64,000 nucleotides of DNA from Bradyrhizobium diversitatis (GCF_016031635.1 NZ_JACEGD010000021.1:1-64000), one strand, 5' to 3'. Positions 41,160-50,687 are shown, counted from the first letter of the stretch. Notes: generated from the letters alone by a model not told the origin. Program-made: numbers and translations.

Positions 41160-41860
41160 CCGACATCCTCCAGCCGCCAGAGCCCGAGGCTCTTGTCGCG
41201 CCAGCCACCATCACCCTCCTCGCAATGCTCGTTGATCAGCGCGTCCGGCGCGGGCCAGTCGAACGGCGCCTTCTCCATGTTGAGCGCCCGCCAGTCGCCG
41301 TCTTCGCAATCGCGGTTGCCGTCCCATTCGGGAAAGGTGGTGACCAGCAGGAAGCACGCCCCGCTCATCCGAAATTGCGCGAGGGCGCGATCGATGTTCG
41401 CAAAGCTCAGATGCACCAGGCAGTCGCGGCAGAGAACGATGTCCGCACGCGGCAATGCATCGCGCGTGATGTCGGCGACGAGAAACCGGCCAGGCAAAGC
41501 GCCGTCTGCGACACGCCGGCGGTTGGCCTCGATCAGCGACGGCACGATGTCGATGCCGGTGTAATCGACATCGAGCTCGAGCCGGCCAATCCACCCGGCA
41601 TCGCCGCAGGGCGCATCCAGCAGCGAGCGCACGCGGAGCCGTTGCAGCAGTGCAGGAAGCGCCTCGCGGATCGCGGCGGTCGCGGAATCCTCCGAGCCGA
41701 GGCCGGATACCGAAGTGGCCGCGCCCCAAAGATTGGTCCGCTCGATGCGCTCGAACCGTGAGGCGAGATCGAGGCCGGCAAAGTTCTCGCGGTCGGCAAG
41801 GAAACGTTCATGGGCGAGCACGGGAGGACGACAGGAGATCATCGGACGAGCCTCAAGCAA
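41156..41860 (-). CDS. SAM-dependent methyltransferase (class I)
   Basis: A 234-residue protein with the AdoMet motif SLLDAPCGDAGWIGRLEL near residue 80 and VDYTGIDIVPSLIEANRR following, then ADIVLCRDCLVHLSF. The substrate-binding end is Asp/Trp-rich. ATG at 41842 is an alternative start. Substrate unknown; precedes the GFA remnant in the same transcript. Confidence 0.78.
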   Translation of the reverse strand: MLEARPMISCRPPVLAHERFLADRENFAGLDLASRFERIERTNLWGAATSVSGLGSEDSATAAIREALPALLQRLRVRSLLDAPCGDAGWIGRLELDVDYTGIDIVPSLIEANRRRVADGALPGRFLVADITRDALPRADIVLCRDCLVHLSFANIDRALAQFRMSGACFLLVTTFPEWDGNRDCEDGDWRALNMEKAPFDWPAPDALINEHCEEGDGGWRDKSLGLWRLEDVG

Positions 41861-41914
41861 GTCATGAGCCAGTGTACAGGCGATGCGTCGCCGCCGAAAT
41901 CACCTGCCTTGCCC

Positions 41915-42634
41915 TCAGGCCGGCTTCTGCCACTCCATGACGTGGAAGAAGGGCACGCGGCGATGACGGGCGACCTGCTCGGGACTGCCGCCTGTCGGCT
42001 GCGGCTCGACGAACAGACGCAACTGCAGACCGTGATCGAGCAACAGGGTCATGTAGGTGCTGAGCGGACGGTGCCAGTTCTGGATCCGGATGCCGTGCCA
42101 GGCGGCCCAGATCGGCCGCTCGTCCATGTAGTGATCGATGGCGAAGCGCATCTCGCCCTCGCTATCGCGTGTCCAGCCGTCCGGCTGGCCGGCGGTGTTG
42201 AAGCTCGTCAGGTTGGCGATCAGCAGCGTACCGCCCGGGCGCAGCGCCGCCACCATCCTTGCGATCGCAGTATCGAGATCGGGCATGTCGATCAGGCTGA
42301 GATAGCTGACGACCAGATCGAAGCTCGCATCGACCTCCATCGTCTCGGCGCGGCCGAGCCGATAGTCGCCGTCCGGGTCCAGCTCGCGGGCGCGCGCGAG
42401 CAACGCCTCGGTCGGATCGATACCGGTGGTGCGGATGCCGGCCCGCTGCATGATGCGGCAGAAGCGCCCTTCCCCGCAGCCGACGTCGAGCGCGTTGCTG
42501 AAGCCGCGCCCTTCGATGCGCTCCTTCATCGGCGCGTCCAGCACGAAACGGCGACCATAGTCGCCATCTTGTCCCTGCTCGACGATCCAGGCGGCCGCGG
42601 ACGCGGCCCAGCCGTCGCTGACGTCCTCGTTCAT
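41915..42634 (-). CDS. SAM-dependent methyltransferase (class I)
   Basis: A 239-residue protein with NALDVGCGEGRFCRIMQRAG near residue 48 (AdoMet motif I), GIDPTEALLARARELDP (motif II region), and SFDLVVSYLSLIDMPDLDTAIARM. A Methyltransf_11-type enzyme of unknown substrate. Independent from the methyltransferase downstream by a 54-base gap, but on the same strand. Confidence 0.85.
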   Translation of the reverse strand: MNEDVSDGWAASAAAWIVEQGQDGDYGRRFVLDAPMKERIEGRGFSNALDVGCGEGRFCRIMQRAGIRTTGIDPTEALLARARELDPDGDYRLGRAETMEVDASFDLVVSYLSLIDMPDLDTAIARMVAALRPGGTLLIANLTSFNTAGQPDGWTRDSEGEMRFAIDHYMDERPIWAAWHGIRIQNWHRPLSTYMTLLLDHGLQLRLFVEPQPTGGSPEQVARHRRVPFFHVMEWQKPA

Positions 42635-42734
42635 AGGCAGACCTTCAGGAGTGGATGTTGGCCGCGCGCATCGCAGGCGCCGCTACAGATCATAATTTGG
42701 ATCCGAGTTCAACATGAGGTAGCGTGCGTGTACG

Positions 42735-42848
42735 ATGCGTCCCACCACGGTCAAAGAGAAAGCTAGGATCGCCGCCGGTGCGGTTGCGGCTGTCGTAATG
42801 ACGGCCGTGCTGTTCGCGATCGCAATGGGTTTTCTGCTGGCACGATAG
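42735..42848 (+). CDS. 37-residue single-helix membrane protein
   Basis: MRPTTVKEKARIAAGAVAAV followed by a hydrophobic stretch to the C-terminal Leu-Ala-Arg: one membrane helix with a positive N-terminus, so N-in. Too short for automatic gene callers. No clear ribosome site. Confidence 0.5.
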   Translation: MRPTTVKEKARIAAGAVAAVVMTAVLFAIAMGFLLAR

Positions 42849-42901
42849 GTCGATGAAATGCCGGACCGGAACCAAAGACGTGCGTCGCTCGTTCTTGACC
42901 C

Positions 42902-43129
42902 ATGCGGATCAGGGAAGAAAACCGAAACATCATTCTGCTGGTGACAGTGATGCTGTGCTGTGGCGCCGTGGCCGGCACGTTGACGCTGCTCGGGCCGGAG
43001 CTGGTGCCGGCCCCTGAAAAGCGCGTCGCCGAGAGAGCCGTGATCGACGTCTCCCGGACATCGCTCCAGGCTCCAGTCCGGGTGGTCGGCGCGCCGTTCG
43101 AGCCCAACGTCAATCCCCGCGAGCGGTAG
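42902..43129 (+). CDS. Small membrane-anchored protein
   Basis: A 75-residue protein with an N-terminal anchor (NIILLVTVMLCCGAVAGTLTLLG) and a periplasmic tail. Possibly transcribed with the 37-residue gene before it. Unknown function. Confidence 0.55.
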   Translation: MRIREENRNIILLVTVMLCCGAVAGTLTLLGPELVPAPEKRVAERAVIDVSRTSLQAPVRVVGAPFEPNVNPRER

Positions 43130-43132
43130 CGC

Positions 43133-43297
43133 TCACCGCGGCGAGGCCTCCCTGCCCTCCGTGGTCAGGGCGTGGGCACGCACCAATTCTTCCGCGAACG
43201 CGATCACCTCCGCCCGCTTGTCGGGCGGCAGCGACAGGAACGCGCGGATGAGCCTCAGCCCCTCCACTTCGTCCGACCGTTCTTCTCCCGCAACCAT
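43133..43297 (-). CDS. Small helical hypothetical protein
   Basis: A 54-residue protein MVAGEERSDEVEGLRLIRAF followed by LSLPPDKRAEVIAFAEELV. The sequence resembles the C-terminal end found in some XRE-type regulators of rhizobia, so it may be a fragment of one. Low certainty. Confidence 0.45.
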   Translation of the reverse strand: MVAGEERSDEVEGLRLIRAFLSLPPDKRAEVIAFAEELVRAHALTTEGREASPR

Positions 43298-43397
43298 TCT
43301 CTCAATGTCGGGCGATCGGGAAAAATATGCAATCCCTTTCGAACCTCCTTGATTCGATGCGGCCGCTTTGCTGGAATGAGCGCGGCTGAGGTGGATC

Positions 43398-43766
43398 ATG
43401 AAATGGATCAAGGAGCGCGACGCACTGATCGCGCAGACGCTGGCCTTCGTCCAATCGGTAACCGGCAGGAAGGATGACGCCCTGCAGCCGGATGCGCCCG
43501 CGGTTGGCTCGCCCGTCGCGGTGGAGATCGTCGCCACGGAGGCGGCCGCCGTCGAGGTCGAGCCGCCACAAGTTCCGCTTCCGCCCCGGCCCGCACCTCT
43601 CGCGGCGCGGGCAAGCGGCGATTTCCGCACCGAGATGCAGGCTCGCCTTGCCAGTTTCCGGAAGCATCAGGAGCGCTTCGAGCGCGAGCGTGAGGAATAC
43701 TGTACGGCGACCCTGACCAGATTGCGTGCCGCCATCCGCGACGCCGGTCCCCCGGCCAAAAAATAG
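43398..43766 (+). CDS. Conserved hypothetical protein
   Basis: A 122-residue protein with an N-terminal helix (KWIKERDALIAQTLAFVQSV), a Pro/Val/Glu-rich linker and a charged C-terminal coiled coil (SFRKHQERFEREREEYCTAT). No membrane segment. Bradyrhizobium-type protein; role unknown. AGGTGG precedes the ATG. Confidence 0.6.
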   Translation: MKWIKERDALIAQTLAFVQSVTGRKDDALQPDAPAVGSPVAVEIVATEAAAVEVEPPQVPLPPRPAPLAARASGDFRTEMQARLASFRKHQERFEREREEYCTATLTRLRAAIRDAGPPAKK

Positions 43767-43781
43767 CGCCCGGTCAAAGGC

Positions 43782-43889
43782 CTATAGCCAGGACCAGACC
43801 AGCCAGAGATTGGCCGCGCAGGCGCCGAGCAGCGCCAGCGTGAGCGGCAGGAGCATGTGCCCGCAGGATGTCTTCAGGTCGCTCGTCAT
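43782..43889 (-). CDS. 35-residue membrane peptide
   Basis: MTSDLKTSCGHMLLPLTLAL then a Trp-rich end (WLVWSWL): a single membrane helix. An ATG four codons upstream is the alternative start. Confidence 0.4.
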   Translation of the reverse strand: MTSDLKTSCGHMLLPLTLALLGACAANLWLVWSWL

Positions 43890-44065
43890 GGCGGAAAACA
43901 TCCGCTGATTCCGGGCGACGAGTCCCAGGGATTCTTTTTTCCGGGATTTAGGACTCGTTAAGGACTCAAGGACCAGCGGCGGCCGATCACGGCTCCGTGA
44001 TCTGGCGGCGGGCCGGAACCCCTGGCCGGGCAAGCTCGTTGACCGGGTTTCTTGGAGCGGGAAGA

Positions 44066-44320
44066 ATGCCCTACGCCCTGTTCTGCAACGATGCCCAGAT
44101 CAGCAAGGCCTATCCCAGTGAGTCCGACGTCTGGAAGCTTGCGCAGCGAAGCGGTCTCGTCGTGGACGTGGTTGCGGACGACGAGCGGCCGGGACCGCGC
44201 CGGGTGCTCGACAACGGCTACGAGATCGCCCCGTGCCAGGCAGCCCAAGGCGAGGACCCCGCCAAGAACAAGGCTGAGGCCGACCAGCAGGCGAGGATGG
44301 AGCTTGAGCTGAATTCCTGA
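44066..44320 (+). CDS. Conserved hypothetical protein
   Basis: An 84-residue soluble protein MPYALFCNDAQISKAYPSES followed by DVWKLAQRSGLVVDVVADDE, with a charged, helical tail. This type is common in Bradyrhizobium with no known role. Start at ATG 44066 after GGAGCGGG. Confidence 0.65.
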   Translation: MPYALFCNDAQISKAYPSESDVWKLAQRSGLVVDVVADDERPGPRRVLDNGYEIAPCQAAQGEDPAKNKAEADQQARMELELNS

Positions 44321-44345
44321 GTCCGGCACGAAACCGGAGCGGGGC

Positions 44346-44588
44346 TCAGGGCGTCGCGGCCGCCAGCGAGGCCTGCTCGCCCGGCATGGCCACGCAGGTC
44401 TTGCGGCGATGTAACCCACGGATGGCGCCGGTGACCTTCATGACCTTGCCCGACGGACAGGAAGCATCCTTGACGAAGGCCACCTCATAAGGTGCCAGCA
44501 TCAGAGGCTCGGATCTGAGGATTGTCTGTGCAGAGCACGGCAGGAGAGAGAAGCATGAGAGCACCACTGCCGACACCAAGATACGCAT
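44346..44588 (-). CDS. DUF6719-like exported protein
   Basis: An 80-residue protein with signal MRILVSAVVLSCFSLLPCSA and a mature part with SCPSGKVMKVTGAIRGLHRRKTCVA, two Cys likely forming a disulfide. Matches the small DUF6719 proteins of rhizobia. Confidence 0.65.
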   Translation of the reverse strand: MRILVSAVVLSCFSLLPCSAQTILRSEPLMLAPYEVAFVKDASCPSGKVMKVTGAIRGLHRRKTCVAMPGEQASLAAATP

Positions 44589-44783
44589 GTCCGTCGTCCC
44601 ACCAGCCCGATAAATGTCATATAACGCGTTCCGGAGCGCGAGTTCCGTAGATCGCAAAAATTATTTTTGCTTTACCCCGCCCCCATGACGCGCGTGAGAA
44701 GGCGCGCCAGCCATCATTTGCAAGCAAATGACGCGCCAGATGGTTCACGCAAAGCAAACAATCGGCTGACAAACCGGCAAATC

Positions 44784-44806
44784 AAAGGCCGGCGGAGCCG
44801 GCCTTT
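44784..44806 (-). terminator. Terminator of the outer-membrane protein gene
   Basis: AAAGGCCGGC-GGA-GCCGGCCTTT, a perfect 10-bp stem with a 3-base loop, 27 bases past the stop codon of the 44833-45540 gene. Confidence 0.75.
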
Positions 44807-44832
44807 GTCGGGTCTTCGATCGCCGCTGGCAG

Positions 44833-45540
44833 TCAGTAGCGGGAGCCTGCCGGACCGCCCCAGCCGAAGCGGTAGTTCACCCCGACCTTGACGGTATGCT
44901 CGTCCTCCCGGCCGCGGGCACCGACGATGTCGGCCGGGCCGGACGTAAAGGTGGTGCTGCCGAAATTGTAGTACTGGTACTCGGCCTTGGCCGACCAGCT
45001 CGGCGCGAACATGTATTCGAGGCCGGCGCCGACGGTATAGCCGTCCTTGTTGTTGCCGGTGGTGGTGAAGGCCTGCGGCACCCCGGCGATGTTCACGCCA
45101 AGGCCGTTATTGCGCCAAGCATAGCCACCCTTGGCGTATAGCAGCGTCGGTCCCCAGGTGTAGCCGATGCGACCGGTCACCGACCCGATCTGGTCGGTGT
45201 TGGAGGTCACCTGCGTGCCCAGCGGGAAGGTGGCACCGTTGTTGTTGGTCGGCAGCCAGGAATACTGAGCTTCGATACCCACCACCCAGTTGGGCGCGAA
45301 CTGGTAGTCGAAGCCGCCCTGCACGCCGCCCATGAAGCGAGCGTCGCTGGATTGGAAGCTGTTGTCGCCTGCAAACGCGCCGCCGACATGGCCGCCGATG
45401 TAGAAACCGGTCCAGTTGTAAATGACCTGCGGCGGCGTATAGGCCGGAGCCTTCGTGTAGGTGCGCGGCTGAATGTCCGCGGCGGCGCCCGGCGCGGCCA
45501 GCGCAAGCACAGCGGCTGCACCCAGCAAAATCGATTTCAT
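44833..45540 (-). CDS. Outer-membrane beta-barrel protein (Omp25/31-like)
   Basis: A 235-residue protein with Sec signal MKSILLGAAAVLALAAPGAAA and an eight-strand barrel pattern: NWTGFYIGGHVGGAFAG, GGVQGGFDYQFAPNWVVGIEAQ, VTGRIGYTWGPTLLYAKGGYAW, SWSAKAEYQYYNFG and the C-terminal VKVGVNYRFGWGG. Typical of the abundant Omp25/Omp31 family of Rhizobiales, structural and possibly porin-like. Start ATG 45540. Confidence 0.88.
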   Translation of the reverse strand: MKSILLGAAAVLALAAPGAAADIQPRTYTKAPAYTPPQVIYNWTGFYIGGHVGGAFAGDNSFQSSDARFMGGVQGGFDYQFAPNWVVGIEAQYSWLPTNNNGATFPLGTQVTSNTDQIGSVTGRIGYTWGPTLLYAKGGYAWRNNGLGVNIAGVPQAFTTTGNNKDGYTVGAGLEYMFAPSWSAKAEYQYYNFGSTTFTSGPADIVGARGREDEHTVKVGVNYRFGWGGPAGSRY

Positions 45541-45634
45541 GATCGTCCCCGTTCTTTCATAACGACACTCAGGAAACAACGTGGCGTGAATTGGGTTGCC
45601 TCGCGGCGATGCCGGAACGTTGATCGTTCGTCAC

Positions 45635-45673
45635 TGTGACGGGGTGGCAACAACGCGATTTTGTTCCGTCACA
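45635..45673. repeat. Inverted repeat upstream of the Omp gene
   Basis: TGTGACGG (45635-45642) and CCGTCACA (45666-45673) with a 23-base gap, about 100 bases before the Omp start codon. It could be an operator. The rest of the 45541-45826 gap shows nothing else. Confidence 0.4.
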
Positions 45674-45826
45674 CCACCCCAGAGCTAACTGTTTTTGTCG
45701 CGTTCACAAGGCTTGGCGCAACGATTCGTCTCAAGAGGAAATCACCTCGTTCAAAGCTCGCCGAAATGTGATCCAGCGGCTCCGGCTGCGTCTATCTAAC
45801 ATCAGGCGATGAAGGCGGGCTTTGCG

Positions 45827-46249
45827 CTACCGCGTCATCTTTTCCAGTTCCGGAAAGGGGGCGTAAACCGCACCGGCGCAGAGATCGCTGGTCCGGTCGA
45901 CCACGCGGTCCGCCCGGCCGTTGACGAAGATCACGGCCCGTTCGCGCATGGCCTTGTAGCTGCCATCGGTCTCGCGCGGGGTGAAGTGCAGGCAGCTTAC
46001 ATAGAACTGCCGGCCGCCGACCTCGCGCTGCACCGGTTCGGCCATGCTGGCGTCGCGCACGCCGACCGGATTGTTGAGATAGGTCCGCATCAGAGCCAGC
46101 GTGTCGCTCCGGAAGTTGTCGGGAAACGGCTGCGGCCCGCCGGCCTGGGTCCCGCCCATCAGCGTTGGACGGTCACCGTCGCTGCCGAAACAGCCCGCAA
46201 GCGCCAAGGGCAATGCCACTATCACCGCACATCTCGCCAACCGCCCCAC
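45827..46249 (-). CDS. Lipoprotein of unknown function
   Basis: A 140-residue protein with lipobox LALAGC (Cys near residue 20). The mature part has GDRPTLMGGTQAGGP, TLALMRTYLNNPVGVRDASM and a domain with YVSCLHFTPRETDGSYKAMRERAVIFVNGRADRVV. Two further Cys. Rhizobial envelope lipoprotein. Confidence 0.7.
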   Translation of the reverse strand: MGRLARCAVIVALPLALAGCFGSDGDRPTLMGGTQAGGPQPFPDNFRSDTLALMRTYLNNPVGVRDASMAEPVQREVGGRQFYVSCLHFTPRETDGSYKAMRERAVIFVNGRADRVVDRTSDLCAGAVYAPFPELEKMTR

Positions 46250-46459
46250 AGGCCCCGCTCTCCGCTCGATCAGATCAGATCAGGAGACGTTCTAGCTCCA
46301 AGCCTGCACGAAGGGAATTCGCTTGCCGCGGCGCAAGCAGCGCACCGGCCCGCCGCCGGCACCTCGGGCTTTCGCACGAGACTGGGCGAGCGGACCGGGC
46401 CTGAAGTCCGCGCGCGGCGGCGGGGCAATGCCAGGGATGCCGCCGCGCGGGATCAGCCG

Positions 46460-46843
46460 TCAGTTGCGCTGGTCTGATGCCGCCGGCTTGGTCACGTCCG
46501 GCTGCGCTTTCTGCGACTCCTTGGCCGTGACCTGCTTGTGATCATGGCGATCCTTGCGCACGGTCTTGTGCTCGCCGGTGGTGACCGCGGCGTTCGCATT
46601 CATCGCCTTCGACTTGGCATCCACCTTGGGATCCACCTTGGCGTCGGTGGCCTTGACGTCCGTAGGCTTGAGATCGGCCTTGACGCCGGCGTCCGGTTTC
46701 GCGGCGGTGGTCGACGCCTTGGTCTGGCTCTGGTCCGCCTTGATCACCGAGGCAGTCGTGGCGGACTTTCCGGCCTCGGCAGCGAAGGCCGGGGCTGCGA
46801 TCACGGATGCTGCGAGCAAGGCTGCGGAGATGGTCTTCAACAT
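46460..46843 (-). CDS. Exported Lys/Ala/Thr-rich protein
   Basis: A 127-residue protein with signal MLKTISAALLAASVIAAPAFA and a disordered, repeat-like body (KATDAKVDPKVDAKSKAM) and a His/Lys patch (HKTVRKDRHDHKQV). Probably periplasmic and disordered. Role unknown. Confidence 0.65.
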   Translation of the reverse strand: MLKTISAALLAASVIAAPAFAAEAGKSATTASVIKADQSQTKASTTAAKPDAGVKADLKPTDVKATDAKVDPKVDAKSKAMNANAAVTTGEHKTVRKDRHDHKQVTAKESQKAQPDVTKPAASDQRN

Positions 46844-47093
46844 GGTGGTCTCCTCTTGGAAGGATCTCGAGGCGGCGCCCTCTCGCCCACCTTTCGATCG
46901 TAGGTCGCAGCCTAGGCGGGGCACATTGAACCCAGTCTGAAGTCCCCAGCAGGCTTCCGTTCATCTGGATGACAAGTTTGTCATCAGCGACCGGGCGAAT
47001 AGATCGTGCGAAGCGGGAATGTTTTTGCGCGATGGGGGTTCTGGTCTTCGGGCAATCGTGTAGGATCGCCACGTTCCATACGGGAGAATTTCG

Positions 47094-47636
47094 ATGCGCA
47101 AACTCTCAATGCTTGTTGTGCCAGGCCTCGTCGCCATGACGCTGGCGGCGGCGCCGGTACTGTCGAGCGCCTATGCCGCAGGCAGCGACGAGCCGTCCTC
47201 GCCGCCGAAGTCGGATAGCTCGTCCAAAAAGGGCAAGAAGAAGAGCTCTTCCGTCAGCGATCCCAAGTTCCTTGCGGCCTATCGCACCGCCTACACCGCG
47301 ATCTACGACAATCACGATTACACGGGCGCGATCGGCCAGTTGAAGTCGCTCAAACGCGACGACGTCGCCGACGTCGCCAATCTGATCGGCTACTCCTATC
47401 GCAAGCTCGGCGACTACCAGTCGTCGAAGGTCTATTACGAGCTGGCGCTGAAGGACGATCCGAACCACGTCCGCACCTGGCAGTATTACGGCCTCTGGCA
47501 GCTCGAACAGGGCAACCGCGAACAGGCGCAGTATCATCTGAACAAGATCGCCTCGCTTGCCGGCACCGACAGCTCGGAGTATCGCTCGCTTGCCGCAGCG
47601 CTCGACAAGCCGACCGGCGCGACGCTGGTCTACTGA
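47094..47636 (+). CDS. Exported TPR protein
   Basis: A 180-residue protein with a Sec signal, a Ser/Lys linker (SDSSSKKGKKKSSS) and two to three tetratricopeptide repeats (VANLIGYSYRKLGDYQSSKV; HVRTWQYYGLWQLEQGN). Probably a periplasmic scaffold. Start ATG 47094 after GGGAGAATTTCG. Confidence 0.75.
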   Translation: MRKLSMLVVPGLVAMTLAAAPVLSSAYAAGSDEPSSPPKSDSSSKKGKKKSSSVSDPKFLAAYRTAYTAIYDNHDYTGAIGQLKSLKRDDVADVANLIGYSYRKLGDYQSSKVYYELALKDDPNHVRTWQYYGLWQLEQGNREQAQYHLNKIASLAGTDSSEYRSLAAALDKPTGATLVY

Positions 47637-47661
47637 GACATCGTATCCTTGAACGAAGTCG

Positions 47662-47690
47662 ACGGGCACGACCTTTCGGGTTGTGCCCGT
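47662..47690 (+). terminator. Terminator of the TPR gene
   Basis: ACGGGCACGACC and GGTTGTGCCCGT pair over 12 positions with one G-T, followed by TCCGCTTTCT. Confidence 0.6.
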
Positions 47691-47743
47691 TCCGCTTTCT
47701 CGGCTAGCCTCCGCCACCAATCTTCCCTGCAGATTGGTGTGCA

Positions 47744-49129
47744 ATGGACACGTGGCTGCGATCCGCGATCGACTACATCGGCTCCTGGATCGAATTCCAA
47801 CTGACGACAATCCAGCAGCCCGGCGTCATCGTCGCATTCGCCCATCGCGGTGAGGTCGTCGCCGAGCATGCGTTCGGCCTCGCCAATCTCGATACCGGCG
47901 AGAAGCTCACCCCACGCCACCGCTTCCGCATCGCCTCGCACTCCAAGAGCTTCACCTCGGCCGGCATCATGAAGCTGCGGGAGCAGCGCAAGATCCGGCT
48001 CGACGATCCCGTGGGCGATTATGTCGGCGGCCTGCATCCGCGCGTCGCCGAGACGACGATCGCGCAAGTGCTGTCGCACAGCGCGGGATTGACGCGCGAC
48101 GGCACCGATTCCGGCCAGTTCATCGACAGCCGCCCCTATCTCGGCACGAAAGAGTTGCTCGCCGAATTGAAGCTGCCGACCGCAATCGAACCTGGCACCC
48201 GCTTCAAATATTCCAATCACGGCTTTGGGCTGATCGGCCTCGTGATCGAGGCCGTGACGAGGGAGTCCTACCCGGTCTGGATCAAGCGCGAGATCATCGA
48301 ACTTGCGGGCTTGCGCGAAACCGAGCCGAATGCACCGCTTGCCAGGGGCACGCCGTTCGCGTGCGGTCATACGCGCATCGTCCCGCTGGGCGAACGCTGC
48401 GTGATCCCCGGCGACAATCCCGCACATGCGATGGCATCCGCCGCAGGCTTCGTCGCCACCGCCGCCGACACCGCCCGCTTCTTCGCGCAGCTCGCACCCA
48501 ACGCGAAGAAGAGCGTGCTGTCGGTCGCGAGTCGCCACGAGATGACGCGGCACCATTGGCGCATCCCGCAGAGCTTCGAGACCTACTACGGCCTGGGCGT
48601 CAATGCCGGCAAGACCGACGGCTGGGACTGGTTCGGCCATGGCGGCGGTTTCCAGGGCTACATCTCCCGAACCTGCTCCATTCCCGCTTGTGAGCTTTCG
48701 ATCAGCATCCTCAGCAACTCCATCGACGGCGCGGCCCCGTTCTGGATGGATGGCGCAATGCAAATCCTGCGCACCTTCAAGACCCGCGGCGCCCCCGACC
48801 GCCGCGTGCGCGACTGGACCGGCCGATGGTGGACGATCTGGGGTGCGACCGATCTGGTCCCCGCGGGCAACCGCGTGCTCGTCGCCAATCCGCAGTTCAG
48901 CAATCCCTTCATGGATGCCGCCGAGATCGAGGTCACCGGCCGCGACAACGGCAAGCTCGCCTGGGCGGCCGGCTATTCCAGCCATGGCGAGCCGGTGCGC
49001 CGGATCCGTGACAAGCGCGGCAAGATCAGCGACATCTGGATCGCCGGCGCGAACGTGAAGCCGGAGCGCGTCGTGGCGAAGGAAATCGCCCGCCGATATC
49101 CGTCGCGCAAACGAAGGCCTACTCCCTGA
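47744..49129 (+). CDS. Serine hydrolase, beta-lactamase/DD-peptidase family
   Basis: A 461-residue class C beta-lactamase-like enzyme without a signal peptide. Ser-x-x-Lys in RIASHSKSFTSAG near residue 66, Tyr-x-Asn in FKYSNHGFGLIG near 155, and HGGGFQG near 300 in place of KTG. Likely an esterase or peptidase rather than a beta-lactamase. Its stop overlaps the convergent S10 peptidase gene by 11 bases. Confidence 0.85.
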   Translation: MDTWLRSAIDYIGSWIEFQLTTIQQPGVIVAFAHRGEVVAEHAFGLANLDTGEKLTPRHRFRIASHSKSFTSAGIMKLREQRKIRLDDPVGDYVGGLHPRVAETTIAQVLSHSAGLTRDGTDSGQFIDSRPYLGTKELLAELKLPTAIEPGTRFKYSNHGFGLIGLVIEAVTRESYPVWIKREIIELAGLRETEPNAPLARGTPFACGHTRIVPLGERCVIPGDNPAHAMASAAGFVATAADTARFFAQLAPNAKKSVLSVASRHEMTRHHWRIPQSFETYYGLGVNAGKTDGWDWFGHGGGFQGYISRTCSIPACELSISILSNSIDGAAPFWMDGAMQILRTFKTRGAPDRRVRDWTGRWWTIWGATDLVPAGNRVLVANPQFSNPFMDAAEIEVTGRDNGKLAWAAGYSSHGEPVRRIRDKRGKISDIWIAGANVKPERVVAKEIARRYPSRKRRPTP

Positions 49130-50687
49130 TCAATCGCTCGACCTCGCTACGGAACGCCTGCCGCGATCCGTCGCGCGAGTAGAACATGTGGCCGCCGGGA
49201 TAGACGACGAACTTCACGCGTTGCGTCACGAAGGCCGGCAGCTGGTCGAGCACCCGCTTCGTTCCGAAATAGGGCGTGGCGAGGTCGAACAGCCCGTGCC
49301 CGACCAGGACGTTCAGCTTCGCATCCGTGGCGAGGATCTGGCGCAGCTCGGACACCGATTGCGGCGGGTTGATGCCTCGGCCGAAGTCCCAGTTGCCTTC
49401 CACGGCGCCGTTCAGGACTTCGTAGGAGCCGTCGGGCCGCCAGTTGAGCTTGCGCGTCAGCACGTCGACCGCTGCGCTCGTCAGCGGCGCCTGCAGCGAA
49501 TCGCCGGAGGGATCGCCGAAGCGTGAGCTGCTGGAATCCGGATAGGGATCGAAGCCACGCACTGAGGCGTCGTAGCGCCCCGTCACCTTGCCGTTCTTGC
49601 GGTCGAACTCGCGGCGGAATTCGCCGACGTCGAAGCGGCCGGCGAGCCTGCGGCTCACCGCCTGGTCGATGCCGGTGAGTTCGGCGACCTTGTCGGCCAG
49701 GCGATTGGTGGCTTCCTTGTCCGCCTCGCCCTTGACGAGGTCGGCCAGGAACTCGCCGCGCGCATAAGCCTCGACGTCGGCGAGGTCTGCGCGCTTGACC
49801 GGTCCCTTGGCCTCGCGCGCCACCGCGACATAGCTCGGCAGAGTCGCGACATATTGCAGGAGGCTGGTGCCGGTGAACTCTCGAAAATCCAGCAACGGCG
49901 ACACCATGATCAGTCCCCTGACGCCGACGCCGTGCTGAAGCTGCAACTGGCGCACCACCTTGGGCCCGCGGATGCCGCCATAGCTTTCGCCAGCGACGTA
50001 TTTCGGCGAGGTCAGCCGATCGTGTTTCTCCAGCCAGCGGCGGATCACGAGCGCGATCGAATTGGCGTCAGCGTCGACGGAGTAGAAGGATTTTCGCGCG
50101 TCCTCGCTGCTGGCGACAAAGCGGCTGTAGCCGGTGCTGACGGGATCGATGAAGACGAGATCGGTGAAGTCGAGCCAGGTCTCCGCGTTCGGCTTCACCT
50201 CGGGCGAGGCCGAGGGCGACAATGCTTCGCCATCGAGCGGCAGACGCCAGGGGCCGGCCGCGCCGAACTGAAGCCACGCCGAGGACGCGCCGGGACCGCC
50301 ATTGAACAGGAACGTCACGGGGCGCGTGGCACGATCGGCACCATCGAGTTCGTAGGACGTGTAGGCGATGTCGGCCAGCGGCTCGCCCTTGCCGTCGAAC
50401 ACGCGGATCGAGCCGGCGGTCGCGGCGAAATTGAGGGTTCGGCCGGGCAGATCGAGCGTCTGCTTCGTGGTCGAATCCGGCGGGAGACGGTGCAACTCGG
50501 CCGCCGACGGCGACGCCTGCGACGTGTTCTGCGGACCACCGCCGCGACTACCCTTCTGCCCGGACGGAGCAGCTGTCTCCGGGCGCGGCTTCGGCGGATC
50601 GTCGGCGCGCGCAAATCCAGCAAGCGCGAAAGCCGAGATCGCCAGCGCCAGGACCGTTCGACGGAGCACCGGCAAATTCGTGACCAT
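49119..50687 (-). CDS. S10 family serine carboxypeptidase
   Basis: A 522-residue exported peptidase (signal LRRTVLALAISAFALAGFARA). FLFNGGPGASSAWLQFG forms the oxyanion site, VAGESYGGIRGPKVV holds the catalytic Ser, VGHGLFDLATPYFG the Asp and YPGGHMFYSR the His. S10 enzymes are less common in bacteria but recurrent in Bradyrhizobium. Pro-rich segment after the signal. Start ATG 50687. Confidence 0.88.
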   Translation of the reverse strand: MVTNLPVLRRTVLALAISAFALAGFARADDPPKPRPETAAPSGQKGSRGGGPQNTSQASPSAAELHRLPPDSTTKQTLDLPGRTLNFAATAGSIRVFDGKGEPLADIAYTSYELDGADRATRPVTFLFNGGPGASSAWLQFGAAGPWRLPLDGEALSPSASPEVKPNAETWLDFTDLVFIDPVSTGYSRFVASSEDARKSFYSVDADANSIALVIRRWLEKHDRLTSPKYVAGESYGGIRGPKVVRQLQLQHGVGVRGLIMVSPLLDFREFTGTSLLQYVATLPSYVAVAREAKGPVKRADLADVEAYARGEFLADLVKGEADKEATNRLADKVAELTGIDQAVSRRLAGRFDVGEFRREFDRKNGKVTGRYDASVRGFDPYPDSSSSRFGDPSGDSLQAPLTSAAVDVLTRKLNWRPDGSYEVLNGAVEGNWDFGRGINPPQSVSELRQILATDAKLNVLVGHGLFDLATPYFGTKRVLDQLPAFVTQRVKFVVYPGGHMFYSRDGSRQAFRSEVERLIRE